Positions 54,875-63,486 of a stretch of 64,000 nt of DNA are shown piece after piece. The translations under genes were made by a program, and so were the position numbers. The notes beneath the pieces were generated by a model. That model was not told the origin of the DNA, did no database searches, and saw only the letters and a program-made list of their open reading frames with translations. The number at the start of each line of letters is the position of its first letter. Position 1 is the first letter of the stretch. Source of the stretch: Curtobacterium flaccumfaciens UCD-AKU. GTDB taxonomy: Bacteria; Actinomycetota; Actinomycetes; Actinomycetales; Microbacteriaceae. The stretch is taken from positions 120,174 through 184,173 of the forward strand of contig NZ_KB714629.1 of NCBI RefSeq assembly GCF_000349565.1, read 5' to 3'.

Positions 54875-55047
54875 GCCAGAGCGTGCTGTGCCGGTTCACC
54901 GGTGCGACGAGGTCACCCCACGCGAGGTCGCCGACGTCGAACCCACCTCGCAACGCCGCGTCCGCAATGCCGGACCGGCCACCCGCCCAGCGGGCCGATG
55001 TCGCGAACTGTGGACGGGCCTCCAGGCCTGGGCGGTTGTGGAGGAAT
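54875..55047. other. gene-free stretch upstream of the phosphatase
   Basis: Part of a 385-bp gap. It holds no convincing gene and one GGCCTGGAGGC motif (complement at 55018-55028). The rest of the gap is the dispersed repeat at 55048-55152 and 95 bases up to the mannosidase stop. Confidence 0.5.
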
Positions 55048-55152
55048 GACGTTCCTTCCCAGAACGGGCGCGATGCCAAGCGGGATCGGGCGTACCTGGC
55101 CGGAAGTTCCGACCAGGTACGCCCGATTCGACCAGCCACGCCCGATTCCACC
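55048..55152. repeat. dispersed ~105-bp element, copy A
   Basis: Starts GACGTTCCTTCCCAGAACG and contains a near-perfect palindrome with arms 55085-55105 and 55107-55127 (20 of 21 pairs, ATCGGGCGTACC at the outside). Aligns without gaps to the complement of 61970-61866; by eye about five in six positions agree. Confidence 0.85.
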
Positions 55153-55247
55153 CGGCCAGCCCCGCGCACAACACGGCGCCGAACGGAACGCACCCGTGTC
55201 CCGTCCGGCGCCGTGGTCCCTCCCAGCAGTGCGCCGGGCCCGCTGCC

Positions 55248-58200
55248 TCAGGCCCGACGCACGCGCAGCGTCACGATCTCGAACGGACGCAAGGTCAACG
55301 CGACTGCCTGACCGGCCGACCACGAGCGCTCCAGCGGCCGCTCGAGCAGGTCGACCTGCGACACCGACTCGACGTCGAACCCGAAGGCCACCCCGACGTC
55401 CGTCGCCCGGCCCCCGAGCCCCTCGTACAGCCGCACGACGACGTCGCCGGAGCGGTCCTCGGCGAGCTTGACGGCCTCGACGAACACCTGCGGCGACGAC
55501 ACCGTGACGAGCGGCTCGATCGGGGTCGACCCGGGGACGCTCCGCACCGGCAGGTTCAGCCGGTACCCGGAGTCTGCGGCGTCGAGCACCGAGGCCCCGA
55601 TCCGCAGCACCGTCCGGAACACGTGGTGCCCCTGGTCGGCGTTCGGGTCCGGGAACGTCGGTCCGCGCAGCAGCGACTCCCGTACGAGCGTGGTGGTCCC
55701 GCCGTCCGCCCGGGTCTCACGCGTGATGTCGTGGCCGTAGGTCGAGTCGTTGGCCACGGCCACCCCGAACCCCGGCTCCGCGACGTGCACCCAGCGGTGC
55801 GCCGAGGTCTCGAACCGGGCGTGGTCCCACGAGGTGTTCTGGTGCGTCGGCCGGTCGATGTGCCCGAACTGGATCTCGCTCGAGGCCGACGACGCGAGCA
55901 CGTCGATCGGGAACGCGAGCTTCAGCAGCTTCTGGTGCTCGTGCCAGTCGACCTCGGTCTCGACGGTCAGCTCGGGTTCGCCCTGCACCGCCGAGTAGCG
56001 CGTGGTGAGCGTCGACGATCCGAAGGACCGCTCGACCACGAGCGCGTCGCCTGCGATCGCGACCGACGACGCCGACAGCACCGTGCCGTTGCGCTGGTAC
56101 GCGCGGTCGATGTCCCAGGCCTCCCACTGGTTCGGGGTGTCGCGGAACACCGTGTACTCGGCCGCCGCCGCGCCTGGCGCGATCGCGTCGCGTCCGGTCG
56201 CGGAGTCGACGAAGGACACGACGTGGCCGGCTGCGTCGATGGTCGCGGTGACGACGCCGGTGTCGAAGACGAAGCGGTCGCCTGCCCGGACGGGAGGCAC
56301 GGGTCGCGGCGCGTGGACGACCGAACCTGCAAGGGCGGTCACCTCTCCCGCCGCGACCGGCGAGGCGTTGAAGCGCACGACCGACGCGGTGTCGTCGGCT
56401 GCGCCGGCAGCGGCACCGCTCCCGCCTGCGGCGAGCGCCGTCGTCGCGCTCCCGATCAGCCCCTCGAGCACCTCGGCGACCCGGGCGTACTGCTCCTCGG
56501 CGTTCTCGTACACCCACGCGATCGACGACCCCGGCAGGATGTCGTGGAACTGCTGCAGCAGGACGGTGTGCCAGGCGTCCTCGAGTTCGGCGTACGGGTA
56601 CTCGCTGCCGAGCCGGACGGCCGCCGTCGCTGCCCAGAGCTCGGCTTCGCGCAGCAGGTGCTCGGAGCGGCGGTTGCCCTGCTTCGTGCGGATCTGCGAC
56701 GTGTAGGTGCCGCGGTGGAACTCCAGGTACATCTCCCCCGACCAGACCCCGGGCGTCGGCAGCTCGGCTTCGAGCTGCTCGAACACCTGCGCCGGCGTGC
56801 CGAGGGTCACGTGCGGCGACCCGTCGAGGTCGTGCTGGCGGTGTGCGGCACCGACCATCTCGCGGCTGGGACCGCCACCACCGTCGCCGAAGCCGTACAG
56901 CAGCATCGACGTGTTGGCGGTGCCGCGCTCCTTGTTGTTCCGTTCGCCGCGGCGCAGGTCGGCCGGTGAGACGTCGGAGTTGTAGGTGTCGGCCGGGGGC
57001 AGGTGCGTCAGGACGCGTGAGCCGTCGATGCCCTCCCAGTGGAACGAGGTGTGCGGGATGACGTTCGTCTCGTTCCACGACGGCTTCTGGGTGACGAACC
57101 ACTTCGAGCCGGCGGCGCGGACGATCTGCGGCAGGGCGCCCGAGTAGCCGAACGAGTCGGGGAGCCAGGCCTCGGGGGTGTCGATGCCGAACTCCTCGAG
57201 GAAGAAGCGCTTGCCGGCGACGAACTGGCGGGCCAGGGCCTCACCGCCGGGCAGGTTGGTGTCCGACTCGACCCACATGCCACCGACGGGGATCCACCGG
57301 CCCTCGGCGACGCGCTGCTTGATGCGCGCGAAGACCTCGGGGTACTCGTCGCGGATCCACGCGTACTGCTGGGCGGACGAGCAGGCGAAGGTGAAGTCGG
57401 GGTCGCGGTCCATCAGGTCGAGCACGTTCGAGAACGTCCTGGCGCACTTGCGCTTCGTCTCGCGCACGGGCCACAGCCAGGCGGAGTCGATGTGGGCGTG
57501 CCCGACGGCGATGGCACGGTGGGCGGCGGGGCTGGCGGGGACGGCGAGCACGGGCGCCAGGACCTGCCGGGCGTCCGCGGCGGTACCGGCGACGTCGTCC
57601 GGGTCCAGGGCGTCGGCGGCCCGTTCGAGCGCGCGCAGGATGTCGGCGCCGCGGGTGCCGTCGGTGGGGAGCTCGGCCATCAGCCCGCGCAGCACCCAGA
57701 GGTCCTGCTGCAGTTCCCACACGGTGTCGTCCCGCTCGACGACCTCCAGGGCCTTCAGGCGGTAGATGGGGTCGTCGCCGGCGGTGGAGCGCGAGCCGAG
57801 CGGCGTCGCCCCCTGGAACGAGTCGCCGCCGATGTCGGGGTTCGCCCCGGCCTCGATCCAGAGCTCGAAGGACTCCCCCGGGCCGACCTCGAGCGGCACG
57901 GTGTCGTTCCGCGGCTCGATCGCCTTGATCGTGGAGCCGTCGGCGCGGAACGCGAGTCCCTCGGCCTGGAACCCGGGCTGCCGCTTGGTGAACCCCAGGT
58001 CGACGAGGAGCTCGGCTGTGGTCCCCTGCGCGGTGCCGAAGTCCGCCGGCACGGTGCCGGTCACCCGGAACCACGTCGTGCCCCACGGGCGCCCGCCCCA
58101 GTGCGATCCCACCGTGAACGGTGTGTACGTCTCGCCCACGGCGGCGTCGAACGGCACCGGTTCGCCCGGCACCTCCCACGCCTCGATCGTCACCGGCGCC

Positions 58201-58283
58201 GAGCGACGGAGGACGGCGGGGTCGACACGGTCGCGCACGAGGCGGGCGATCCGGGCCTCGACGAGCGGTTCGTCCTGGTGCAT
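55248..58283 (-). CDS. GH38 alpha-mannosidase
   Basis: 1011 residues from ATG 58283 (AAAGGAAG site). No signal peptide, so it acts in the cytoplasm on imported manno-oligosaccharides. The catalytic domain begins near residue 275 with VGHAHIDSAWLWPVRETKRK, whose His and Asp bind zinc. GGMWVESDTNLPGGEAL and AWLPDSFGYSGALPQI follow, the latter with the nucleophile Asp. FHDILPGSSIAWVYE carries a further zinc His. The N-terminal 270 residues are the usual beta-sandwich and the C-terminal 450 the beta domains. Last gene of a sugar-transport operon. Confidence 0.96.
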   Translation of the reverse strand: MHQDEPLVEARIARLVRDRVDPAVLRRSAPVTIEAWEVPGEPVPFDAAVGETYTPFTVGSHWGGRPWGTTWFRVTGTVPADFGTAQGTTAELLVDLGFTKRQPGFQAEGLAFRADGSTIKAIEPRNDTVPLEVGPGESFELWIEAGANPDIGGDSFQGATPLGSRSTAGDDPIYRLKALEVVERDDTVWELQQDLWVLRGLMAELPTDGTRGADILRALERAADALDPDDVAGTAADARQVLAPVLAVPASPAAHRAIAVGHAHIDSAWLWPVRETKRKCARTFSNVLDLMDRDPDFTFACSSAQQYAWIRDEYPEVFARIKQRVAEGRWIPVGGMWVESDTNLPGGEALARQFVAGKRFFLEEFGIDTPEAWLPDSFGYSGALPQIVRAAGSKWFVTQKPSWNETNVIPHTSFHWEGIDGSRVLTHLPPADTYNSDVSPADLRRGERNNKERGTANTSMLLYGFGDGGGGPSREMVGAAHRQHDLDGSPHVTLGTPAQVFEQLEAELPTPGVWSGEMYLEFHRGTYTSQIRTKQGNRRSEHLLREAELWAATAAVRLGSEYPYAELEDAWHTVLLQQFHDILPGSSIAWVYENAEEQYARVAEVLEGLIGSATTALAAGGSGAAAGAADDTASVVRFNASPVAAGEVTALAGSVVHAPRPVPPVRAGDRFVFDTGVVTATIDAAGHVVSFVDSATGRDAIAPGAAAAEYTVFRDTPNQWEAWDIDRAYQRNGTVLSASSVAIAGDALVVERSFGSSTLTTRYSAVQGEPELTVETEVDWHEHQKLLKLAFPIDVLASSASSEIQFGHIDRPTHQNTSWDHARFETSAHRWVHVAEPGFGVAVANDSTYGHDITRETRADGGTTTLVRESLLRGPTFPDPNADQGHHVFRTVLRIGASVLDAADSGYRLNLPVRSVPGSTPIEPLVTVSSPQVFVEAVKLAEDRSGDVVVRLYEGLGGRATDVGVAFGFDVESVSQVDLLERPLERSWSAGQAVALTLRPFEIVTLRVRRA

Positions 58284-58304
58284 GTGCTTCCTTTCTGGTT
58301 CGCG

Positions 58305-58367
58305 GAACACCGGTGTTCGCGGATCGAACCGCGGTTCGCGGGTGTTCGACGCGCGAACACCGGTGTC
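58305..58367. promoter_or_regulatory. stacked palindromes ahead of the GH38 gene
   Basis: GAACACCGGTGTTC (58305-58318), CGAACCGCGGTTCG (58325-58338) and a broken copy GGTGTTCG ... GCGAACACC (58341-58361) overlapping GAACACCGGTGTC. Three related palindromes in 63 bp between the permease stop and the mannosidase start: repeated operator sites or an mRNA-processing structure. Confidence 0.65.
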
Positions 58368-58387
58368 TTGCGGGGGTGGGGCCGGCG

Positions 58388-59287
58388 TCAGCCCTTGATG
58401 CCACCGGCGAGGGCGTTGCCGCCGCCGAGGCCTCGGGACACGATCACGTAGAGGGCGATGACGGGCACGGAGTAGACGATCGAGAACGCGGCGAGCTGGC
58501 CGTACGCCACGGCCCCGTTCTGCCCGAAGAAGTTGAAGATGCTCACCGCGGCGGGCACCTTCTCGGGCGAGAGCAGCAGGACGAACGGGACGAAGAAGTT
58601 CCCCCACGCCTGGATGAACACGAAGATGAACACGACCGCGATGCCCGGACGCATGAGCGGGATCACGATGCGGGTCAGGGTGGTGAGCATCGAGGCGCCG
58701 TCGGTCCACGCCGCCTCTTCGAGCGAGATCGGCACCGAGTCCATGAAGTTCTTCGCCATCCAGATCGCCATCGGCAAGCTGGTGGCGGCGAGGAAGAAGA
58801 TGCAGCCCCACACGTTGTCGATCAGGTTGAGCGACACGAACAGCGCGTAGACGGGCACCATCATCGCGGTGATCGGCAGGCCGGTGCCGAACAGGATGCT
58901 GTACAGGAACGGCTTGTTGACGCGCATCTTGTAGCGGGACAGCGGGTACGCGGCCAGCAGGGCGAACACCACGGTGACGACCGCGGTGCCGCCGGAGAGC
59001 AGCAGACTGTTCGCGAGCGGGATGAACGACAGCTCGGGGGTGAGCACCTTGGCGAAGTTGTCGAGCGTGAACTGCGACGGCAGCTTCACCGACAGCGACG
59101 CCTGGGTGTCGAACGAGGCGAGCACGAGCCAGAGCAGCGGCACCGCGAAGCACACCGCGATGACGAGCAGCACGACGTTCGACACCCACCGCATGGTGCG
59201 GCCGCGCGGCGAGGTCATGTGCATCGACCCCGGTGCGGTCACCGATCGGGTCGTGGTCTGGTCGAGGGACGGGGCTGTCATGGCCAT
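58388..59287 (-). CDS. sugar ABC transporter permease (MalG-like)
   Basis: 299 residues; ATG 59287 shares its A with the preceding TGA. Six helices, the first VVLLVIAVCFAVPLLWLVLA at 36-55. The coupling loop EEAAWTDGASMLTTLTRIVIP is typical of the MalG family. Inner-membrane half of an oligosaccharide importer; partner of the 59287-60237 permease. An ATPase gene is absent, as often with sugar transporters that use a shared MsiK-type ATPase. Confidence 0.93.
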   Translation of the reverse strand: MAMTAPSLDQTTTRSVTAPGSMHMTSPRGRTMRWVSNVVLLVIAVCFAVPLLWLVLASFDTQASLSVKLPSQFTLDNFAKVLTPELSFIPLANSLLLSGGTAVVTVVFALLAAYPLSRYKMRVNKPFLYSILFGTGLPITAMMVPVYALFVSLNLIDNVWGCIFFLAATSLPMAIWMAKNFMDSVPISLEEAAWTDGASMLTTLTRIVIPLMRPGIAVVFIFVFIQAWGNFFVPFVLLLSPEKVPAAVSIFNFFGQNGAVAYGQLAAFSIVYSVPVIALYVIVSRGLGGGNALAGGIKG

Positions 59288-60237
59288 CAGTCCACCTCCG
59301 GCTTGAGAGCTCGGATGTAGATGATCGAGAAGACCGCCCCCACCACGAGCAGGATGGTCGCGATCGCCGTCCCGAAGCCGAGCTGCGAGAACTTGAACGC
59401 CTCCTGGTACGCCAGGATCGGCAGGGTCGACGAGTTCGTGCCCGGGCCGCCGCCGGTCATCACGAAGATCAGCGTGAAGACGGACAGGGTCTGCAGCGTC
59501 GTGAGCATGAGGTTCGTCGAGATGCTCCGGCGGATCACCGGGAGCGTGATGTAGACGAGCCGCTGCCAGCCGGTGGCGCCGTCGACCTCGGCGGACTCGG
59601 TGATCTCCTCGGGGACCTCCTGCACGGCGGCCGAGTAGACGAGCATCGAGAACGCGGTGCCGCGCCAGATGTTCGCCAGGATCACGGCGAGCATCGGGTA
59701 CGTGTAGAGCCAGTTCGCGCCGGTGATCCCGATGGACGCGAGGAACGTGTTGAGCGTCCCCTCGTCGTTGAAGAACGCGTACGCCGCGAAGGACGCCACG
59801 ATCTCGGGCAGGACCCACGCCGCCACCACGAAGGTGCCGACGATCGCCCGCACGGCCTTGTTCGCCGAGCGCATCAGCAGCGCCAGACCGAGCCCGAGCA
59901 CGTTCTGCCCCACCACGGCCGAGGCCAGCAGGAAGACGATGGTCAGGATGACGGACTTCGGGAAGTCCGGGTCCTGGAACAGCTCGACGTAGTTCTGGAA
60001 GCCGACGAACTGCTGGTCGGCCGCACTCGCACCGGTCAGGGCCGAGTTGGTGAACGATCCGTAGAACGACGAGATGACCGGGCCGAGCAGGAAGATGACG
60101 AGCAGGACCAGGGCGGGCAGGAGCGGGACGGCTCGTCCGACGTTCCGCAGTGGTCGCCGCTTGCGCGGCACGGGAGGATCGGTGCGCTTCGGCGCACCGG
60201 GCGCCGACAGCGTCGGCGCGAGGGGGGTGCTGGACAC
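59287..60237 (-). CDS. sugar ABC transporter permease (MalF-like)
   Basis: 316 residues from GTG 60237. Cytoplasmic Pro-rich N-terminus, then six helices (VPLLPALVLLVIFLLGPVIS first). The coupling loop TESAEVDGATGWQRLVYITLP is of the MalF type. VMTGGGPGTNSSTLPILAYQ is a common motif of sugar importers. Sits between the substrate-binding lipoprotein and the second permease. Confidence 0.93.
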   Translation of the reverse strand: MSSTPLAPTLSAPGAPKRTDPPVPRKRRPLRNVGRAVPLLPALVLLVIFLLGPVISSFYGSFTNSALTGASAADQQFVGFQNYVELFQDPDFPKSVILTIVFLLASAVVGQNVLGLGLALLMRSANKAVRAIVGTFVVAAWVLPEIVASFAAYAFFNDEGTLNTFLASIGITGANWLYTYPMLAVILANIWRGTAFSMLVYSAAVQEVPEEITESAEVDGATGWQRLVYITLPVIRRSISTNLMLTTLQTLSVFTLIFVMTGGGPGTNSSTLPILAYQEAFKFSQLGFGTAIATILLVVGAVFSIIYIRALKPEVD

Positions 60238-60357
60238 GATGGGTGCCTTCCGGGTGCGGAGGGGTTCCGAAGGTGGGGAAGGACGGACTGGGCCCCGACC
60301 GCCGGTTCCGACGCGCCGCGGAGCTTGCGGAGCGGCGCGTCGGCCGTGCGGTTGGGA

Positions 60358-60410
60358 GAGGCGCGGTGCGGGACCGCCCCGCGCCTCCAGTCCGTCAGTG
60401 GGTGACGGAC
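60358..60410 (-). terminator. double hairpin between the sugar-binding and permease genes
   Basis: GTCCGTCA / TGACGGAC (60390-60397 with 60403-60410) and GAGGCGCGG / CCGCGCCTC (60358-60366 with 60379-60387), starting 2 bases after the lipoprotein stop. It should cut transport-protein mRNA short and favour excess binding protein. Confidence 0.65.
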
Positions 60411-60412
60411 CG

Positions 60413-61771
60413 TCAACCAGCGGAGACGGTGTTCTCCTTGCCGACCACCTGCGTGACGGCCTTGTCGTAGGCGGCAGCCGCGTCCTTCGGCGACTGCTGA
60501 CCGGTCATGACCGCTTCCATCGCGACCTGGATCGCGTTGGACACCTGCGAGTAGTCACTCGTCGCCGGGCGGAAGTTGGTGTTCTCCACCAGTCCCGAGA
60601 AGAACTTGAACGTCGGGTTCGCCGCCGTGTACTCCGGGTCGTCCGCGACGTCCTTCCGGACGGCGATCTGGCTGTTCTCGGTGTCGTACTTGAGCGAACC
60701 GTCCTTGTCGAGGAAGCTCGTGATGAAGTCGAACGCCGCCTGCGGGTTCTTCGACTTCGCGCCGACCGCCAGGGTCCAGCCGCCGGACATCGAGTTGTAG
60801 CCGGGAGCCTGCCCGTTCTGGGTCGGCATGGGTGCCTGGCCCATCACGTCGTTCCACTCGGGCCACGGCGCCGTGCCGGACTTCAGCCACGTGCCGGACT
60901 GCCACGAACCGTCCAGGTCGATCGCGAGCTTGCCCTTCGGCAGCCACGTCTGGGCGATGGTCGTGCCGACGTTCGTGTCGAGCGCCTGCTGCGGTGTCGG
61001 GCCGAGGCCGCCCTGGTAGACGTCCTTCACGAACTTGAGCGAGTCCTCGAACTGCTTCGAGCCGGTGACCCACTTCTTGTCCTTGTACAGGGTGTTGCCG
61101 GAGCCGTCGGCGCCGTACAGGAGCATCTCGAAGCCCTGCATGGTCGAGGCCTCGCCCTGCGCCTTGCCCGAGTAGATGTTGAACGGGATGACGTCGGGCT
61201 GCTTCTCCTTGATGGTCTTCGCCGCCGCGAGCACGTCGTCCCACGTCTTCGGCTTCCACGGGACGTCGAGCCCGGCCTTCTTGAAGATGTCCTTGTTGTA
61301 CCAGAGGGCTCGGGTGTCGGTGCCCATGGGGACGCCGTAGATCTTGCCGTCGTCACCCTGCCCGGCCTGCTTGGCGTTGTCGAAGAACTGGTCCCACTCG
61401 TCCCACTTGTCCGTGTACTTGTCGAGTGGCAGCAGGTAGCCCGCCTCGGCATCGGCCTTGACGAGGAACGTGTCCTCGTACATGACGTCCGGGGCGGTGG
61501 CCGGCGCCTTGTTCATGAGCGCGAGCTTGGTGTAGTAGTCGTTGCCCTGCGCCTGGATGGGCACGAGGGTGACCTTCTTGCCCGGGTTGTCCTTCTCGTA
61601 CTGCTTCTTGACGACCTTCATCTGGGCGTCGAGCTGCTGGAAGGCGCCGAACTTCTGGTACGCGATCTTGATCGTGTCGCTCGAGGCGGACCCCGAGCTC
61701 GAGCAGCCAGCCAGACCGACTGCGGCCACGGCCACAGCTGCGAGTCCGGCGATGATGCGGGTGCGTTTCAT
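60413..61771 (-). CDS. sugar ABC transporter substrate-binding lipoprotein
   Basis: 452 residues, ATG 61771 with AAAGGAG upstream. Lipobox L-A-G-C, Cys23. MalE-type family 1 binding protein: VVKKQYEKDNPGKKVTLVPI, PDVMYEDTFLVKADAEAG, KTWDDVLAAAKTIKEKQPD and KLAIDLDGSWQSGTWL. Captures an oligosaccharide outside the membrane. The downstream GH38 gene points to manno-oligosaccharides (inference). Expression is driven by an AT-rich promoter with an inverted repeat. Confidence 0.94.
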   Translation of the reverse strand: MKRTRIIAGLAAVAVAAVGLAGCSSSGSASSDTIKIAYQKFGAFQQLDAQMKVVKKQYEKDNPGKKVTLVPIQAQGNDYYTKLALMNKAPATAPDVMYEDTFLVKADAEAGYLLPLDKYTDKWDEWDQFFDNAKQAGQGDDGKIYGVPMGTDTRALWYNKDIFKKAGLDVPWKPKTWDDVLAAAKTIKEKQPDVIPFNIYSGKAQGEASTMQGFEMLLYGADGSGNTLYKDKKWVTGSKQFEDSLKFVKDVYQGGLGPTPQQALDTNVGTTIAQTWLPKGKLAIDLDGSWQSGTWLKSGTAPWPEWNDVMGQAPMPTQNGQAPGYNSMSGGWTLAVGAKSKNPQAAFDFITSFLDKDGSLKYDTENSQIAVRKDVADDPEYTAANPTFKFFSGLVENTNFRPATSDYSQVSNAIQVAMEAVMTGQQSPKDAAAAYDKAVTQVVGKENTVSAG

Positions 61772-61826
61772 CGGTGCTCCTTTGCACGGGTGATGTCCGC
61801 GGGCACCATCGCCCGCGCGCAGGATT

Positions 61827-61855
61827 AGTCCACCGTATTGACTTAACCGTGTCAA
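61827..61855 (-). promoter_or_regulatory. promoter and operator of the mannoside operon
   Basis: Minus-strand TTGACA (61855-61850) with TGGACT 17 bases on (61832-61827). An inverted TTGAC / GTCAA pair (61838-61842 and 61851-61855) covers the -35 and spacer. The patch is far more AT-rich than its surroundings. A LacI- or ROK-type repressor site is likely; no regulator gene is adjacent. Confidence 0.6.
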
Positions 61856-61865
61856 GTGGTTGCCT

Positions 61866-61970
61866 GGCGGATTCGGGCGTGCCGGGTCGAATCGGGCGTA
61901 CCGGGTCGGACGTTTCGACCAGGTACGCCCGATTCCGCTTCCCATCGCGTGCGTTCTGGGAAGGAACGTC
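61866..61970. repeat. dispersed ~105-bp element, copy B (inverted)
   Basis: Complement of the 55048-55152 element. It starts three bases after the PhzF stop. The inner palindrome has arms 61890-61908 and 61916-61934 (AATCGGGCGTACC outside, 18 of 19 pairs). Confidence 0.85.
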
Positions 61971-61972
61971 CG

Positions 61973-62815
61973 TCAGGAGATCGGCGTCGCGCTCCCCGTC
62001 ACCGTGATCCCACCGGCCTGGGGCACGTCCACGAGCAGCAGACTCGGACGCCCGACGTGCCGCCCCTGCCGGATCGTGATGCGGTCGCCCGGCTGCACCG
62101 CACCGATCTGCCGCAGGTACGCCCCGGCCGACGCCGCTGCCGATCCCGTCGCCGGGTCCTCGGTGATGCGCCAGGCGGGGAACAGGTTGCGGGCCTCGTA
62201 CTCCCGGTCGCCGGTGCGGTGCAGCACCGTGACGGTCCCCGCCCAGCCGGCCTCCCGCTTGAGCTCGGCCAGGGGCCCCGGCGCGAACCGGAACTGGTGG
62301 AACAGCTCGTAGTCGTGCAGCACGAGCACCGGGTGCCAGTTGCCGGCGAAGGACTCCAGCACCGGGAACCCCGGAGCGATGTCCGCGGCCGAGAGCCCGA
62401 GCAGGTCGAACAGCCGCACCAGCAGAACCGGGTCGATGTCCCGTGTCGCCGGCTCGACGCTCGTCATCGCGACCAGCACCGAGCCGTCCGCACCGACGGT
62501 GGCATCGAGCGTGACCTCGCCGGCCAGGGTCGTGAACACCCGGCGGCCCGGCCCCTCGCGCTCGGCCAGCGCGACGGCCAGCGCGACGGTGGCGTGCCCG
62601 CAGAACGGCACCTCGGCGCTCGGCGAGAAGTAGCGGACCCGCGGCCCGGTCGCCGTCGCACCCACGACGAAGGCGGTCTCGGGGTACCCGACCTGCCGGG
62701 CGACCGCGAGCATCTGGTCGTCGGACAGTCCGGCCGCGTCGAGCACGAGCCCTGCGGGGTTGCCGCCGCCCGGCTCGGCGGCGAACGCGGTGTACCGGAG
62801 GATCTCCTGCTGCAT
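61973..62815 (-). CDS. PhzF-family isomerase/epimerase
   Basis: 280 residues, ATG 62815, six bases after TAGCGT. Family motifs: PGGGNPAGLVLD, VGYPETAFVV with the catalytic Glu, VRYFSPSAEVPFCGHATVALA and EDPATGSAAASAGAYL. Diaminopimelate-epimerase-like fold. The founding member makes phenazines, but no phenazine genes are present, so a stand-alone isomerase of unknown substrate is more likely. Single gene. Confidence 0.92.
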   Translation of the reverse strand: MQQEILRYTAFAAEPGGGNPAGLVLDAAGLSDDQMLAVARQVGYPETAFVVGATATGPRVRYFSPSAEVPFCGHATVALAVALAEREGPGRRVFTTLAGEVTLDATVGADGSVLVAMTSVEPATRDIDPVLLVRLFDLLGLSAADIAPGFPVLESFAGNWHPVLVLHDYELFHQFRFAPGPLAELKREAGWAGTVTVLHRTGDREYEARNLFPAWRITEDPATGSAAASAGAYLRQIGAVQPGDRITIRQGRHVGRPSLLLVDVPQAGGITVTGSATPIS

Positions 62816-62821
62816 GCCCCG

Positions 62822-62827
62822 ACGCTA
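62822..62827 (-). promoter_or_regulatory. -10 box TAGCGT of the phzF-like gene
   Basis: Six bases before the ATG at 62815 on the minus strand; fourth use of TAGCGT in the window. Confidence 0.6.
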
Positions 62828-62959
62828 CTGCGGCGTCACGATCGGGTGCGCGGGCCGATCACCGACGGGTGGTCCGGCGTGGCGGGTGGGGGTAACCCCC
62901 GACCACATCCGGGTGCGCACGTGATGTTTCAGCGACGCGTCCGTCGTGAGACTGGATCC

Positions 62960-63472
62960 ATGAGCACCGACACGCGCCCCACCACCGCCCGCCGCACCCT
63001 CCGGATCGCCCTCGCCACCACGGCTGCGGTGTCCGCCCTGCTGCTGACCGCCGGCTGCAGCGCGATCCAGGACATGGTGCCGAACAAGACCCCGCAGAAG
63101 CACTTCGACACGTACTCCGACGCCCCGCACTCCGGGGAGTCCGAGGACCTGGCCTTCTTCATGCCGCAGTGGGTGCCGGAGGACGCGAAGGACATCGACG
63201 TCCGCCTCCACGTCTCGCAGCCCGGGTACGTCATCGGGTTCGCCTCGAAGGACGGCGTCGACGTGGACGCCTGCACCCCGCTCGATACGTCCTACGGCGG
63301 CACGGCGATGACCGCCGACTTCCTGCCGGAGCGTCTTCCGACCAAGGGCCTCGTCACCTGCGGCGACGGTCGCGCGGTCACCGAGATCGACGGCCGCTGG
63401 TACGGCTGGACCACGAAGGACGCCATCCCCGGTCAGGACGACACCCAGACCATGCACGGCACCGAGCACTGA
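62960..63472 (+). CDS. hypothetical lipoprotein
   Basis: 170 residues from ATG 62960, six bases after GAGACT. Signal peptide with lipobox L-T-A-G-C (Cys33). The mature domain (about 130 residues) contains DLAFFMPQWVPEDAKDIDVRL, GYVIGFASKDGVDVDACTP and LVTCGDGRAVTEIDGRWYGW, with two cysteines that could pair. Family not recognised; similar short lipoproteins are usual in Microbacteriaceae. Single gene with a palindromic terminator. Confidence 0.8.
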   Translation: MSTDTRPTTARRTLRIALATTAAVSALLLTAGCSAIQDMVPNKTPQKHFDTYSDAPHSGESEDLAFFMPQWVPEDAKDIDVRLHVSQPGYVIGFASKDGVDVDACTPLDTSYGGTAMTADFLPERLPTKGLVTCGDGRAVTEIDGRWYGWTTKDAIPGQDDTQTMHGTEH

Positions 63473-63486
63473 ACGCAGCCACCCAC

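Noticed and set aside
54875..55047. Minus-strand frame reading GIADAALRGGFDVGDLAWG as a possible gene remnant
   Set aside because: No start, no ribosome site and no recognisable family; probably chance in GC-rich DNA.
61973..62815. Phenazine biosynthesis from the PhzF-like gene
   Set aside because: No other phz gene is present and PhzF-like proteins are widespread in bacteria that make no phenazine.
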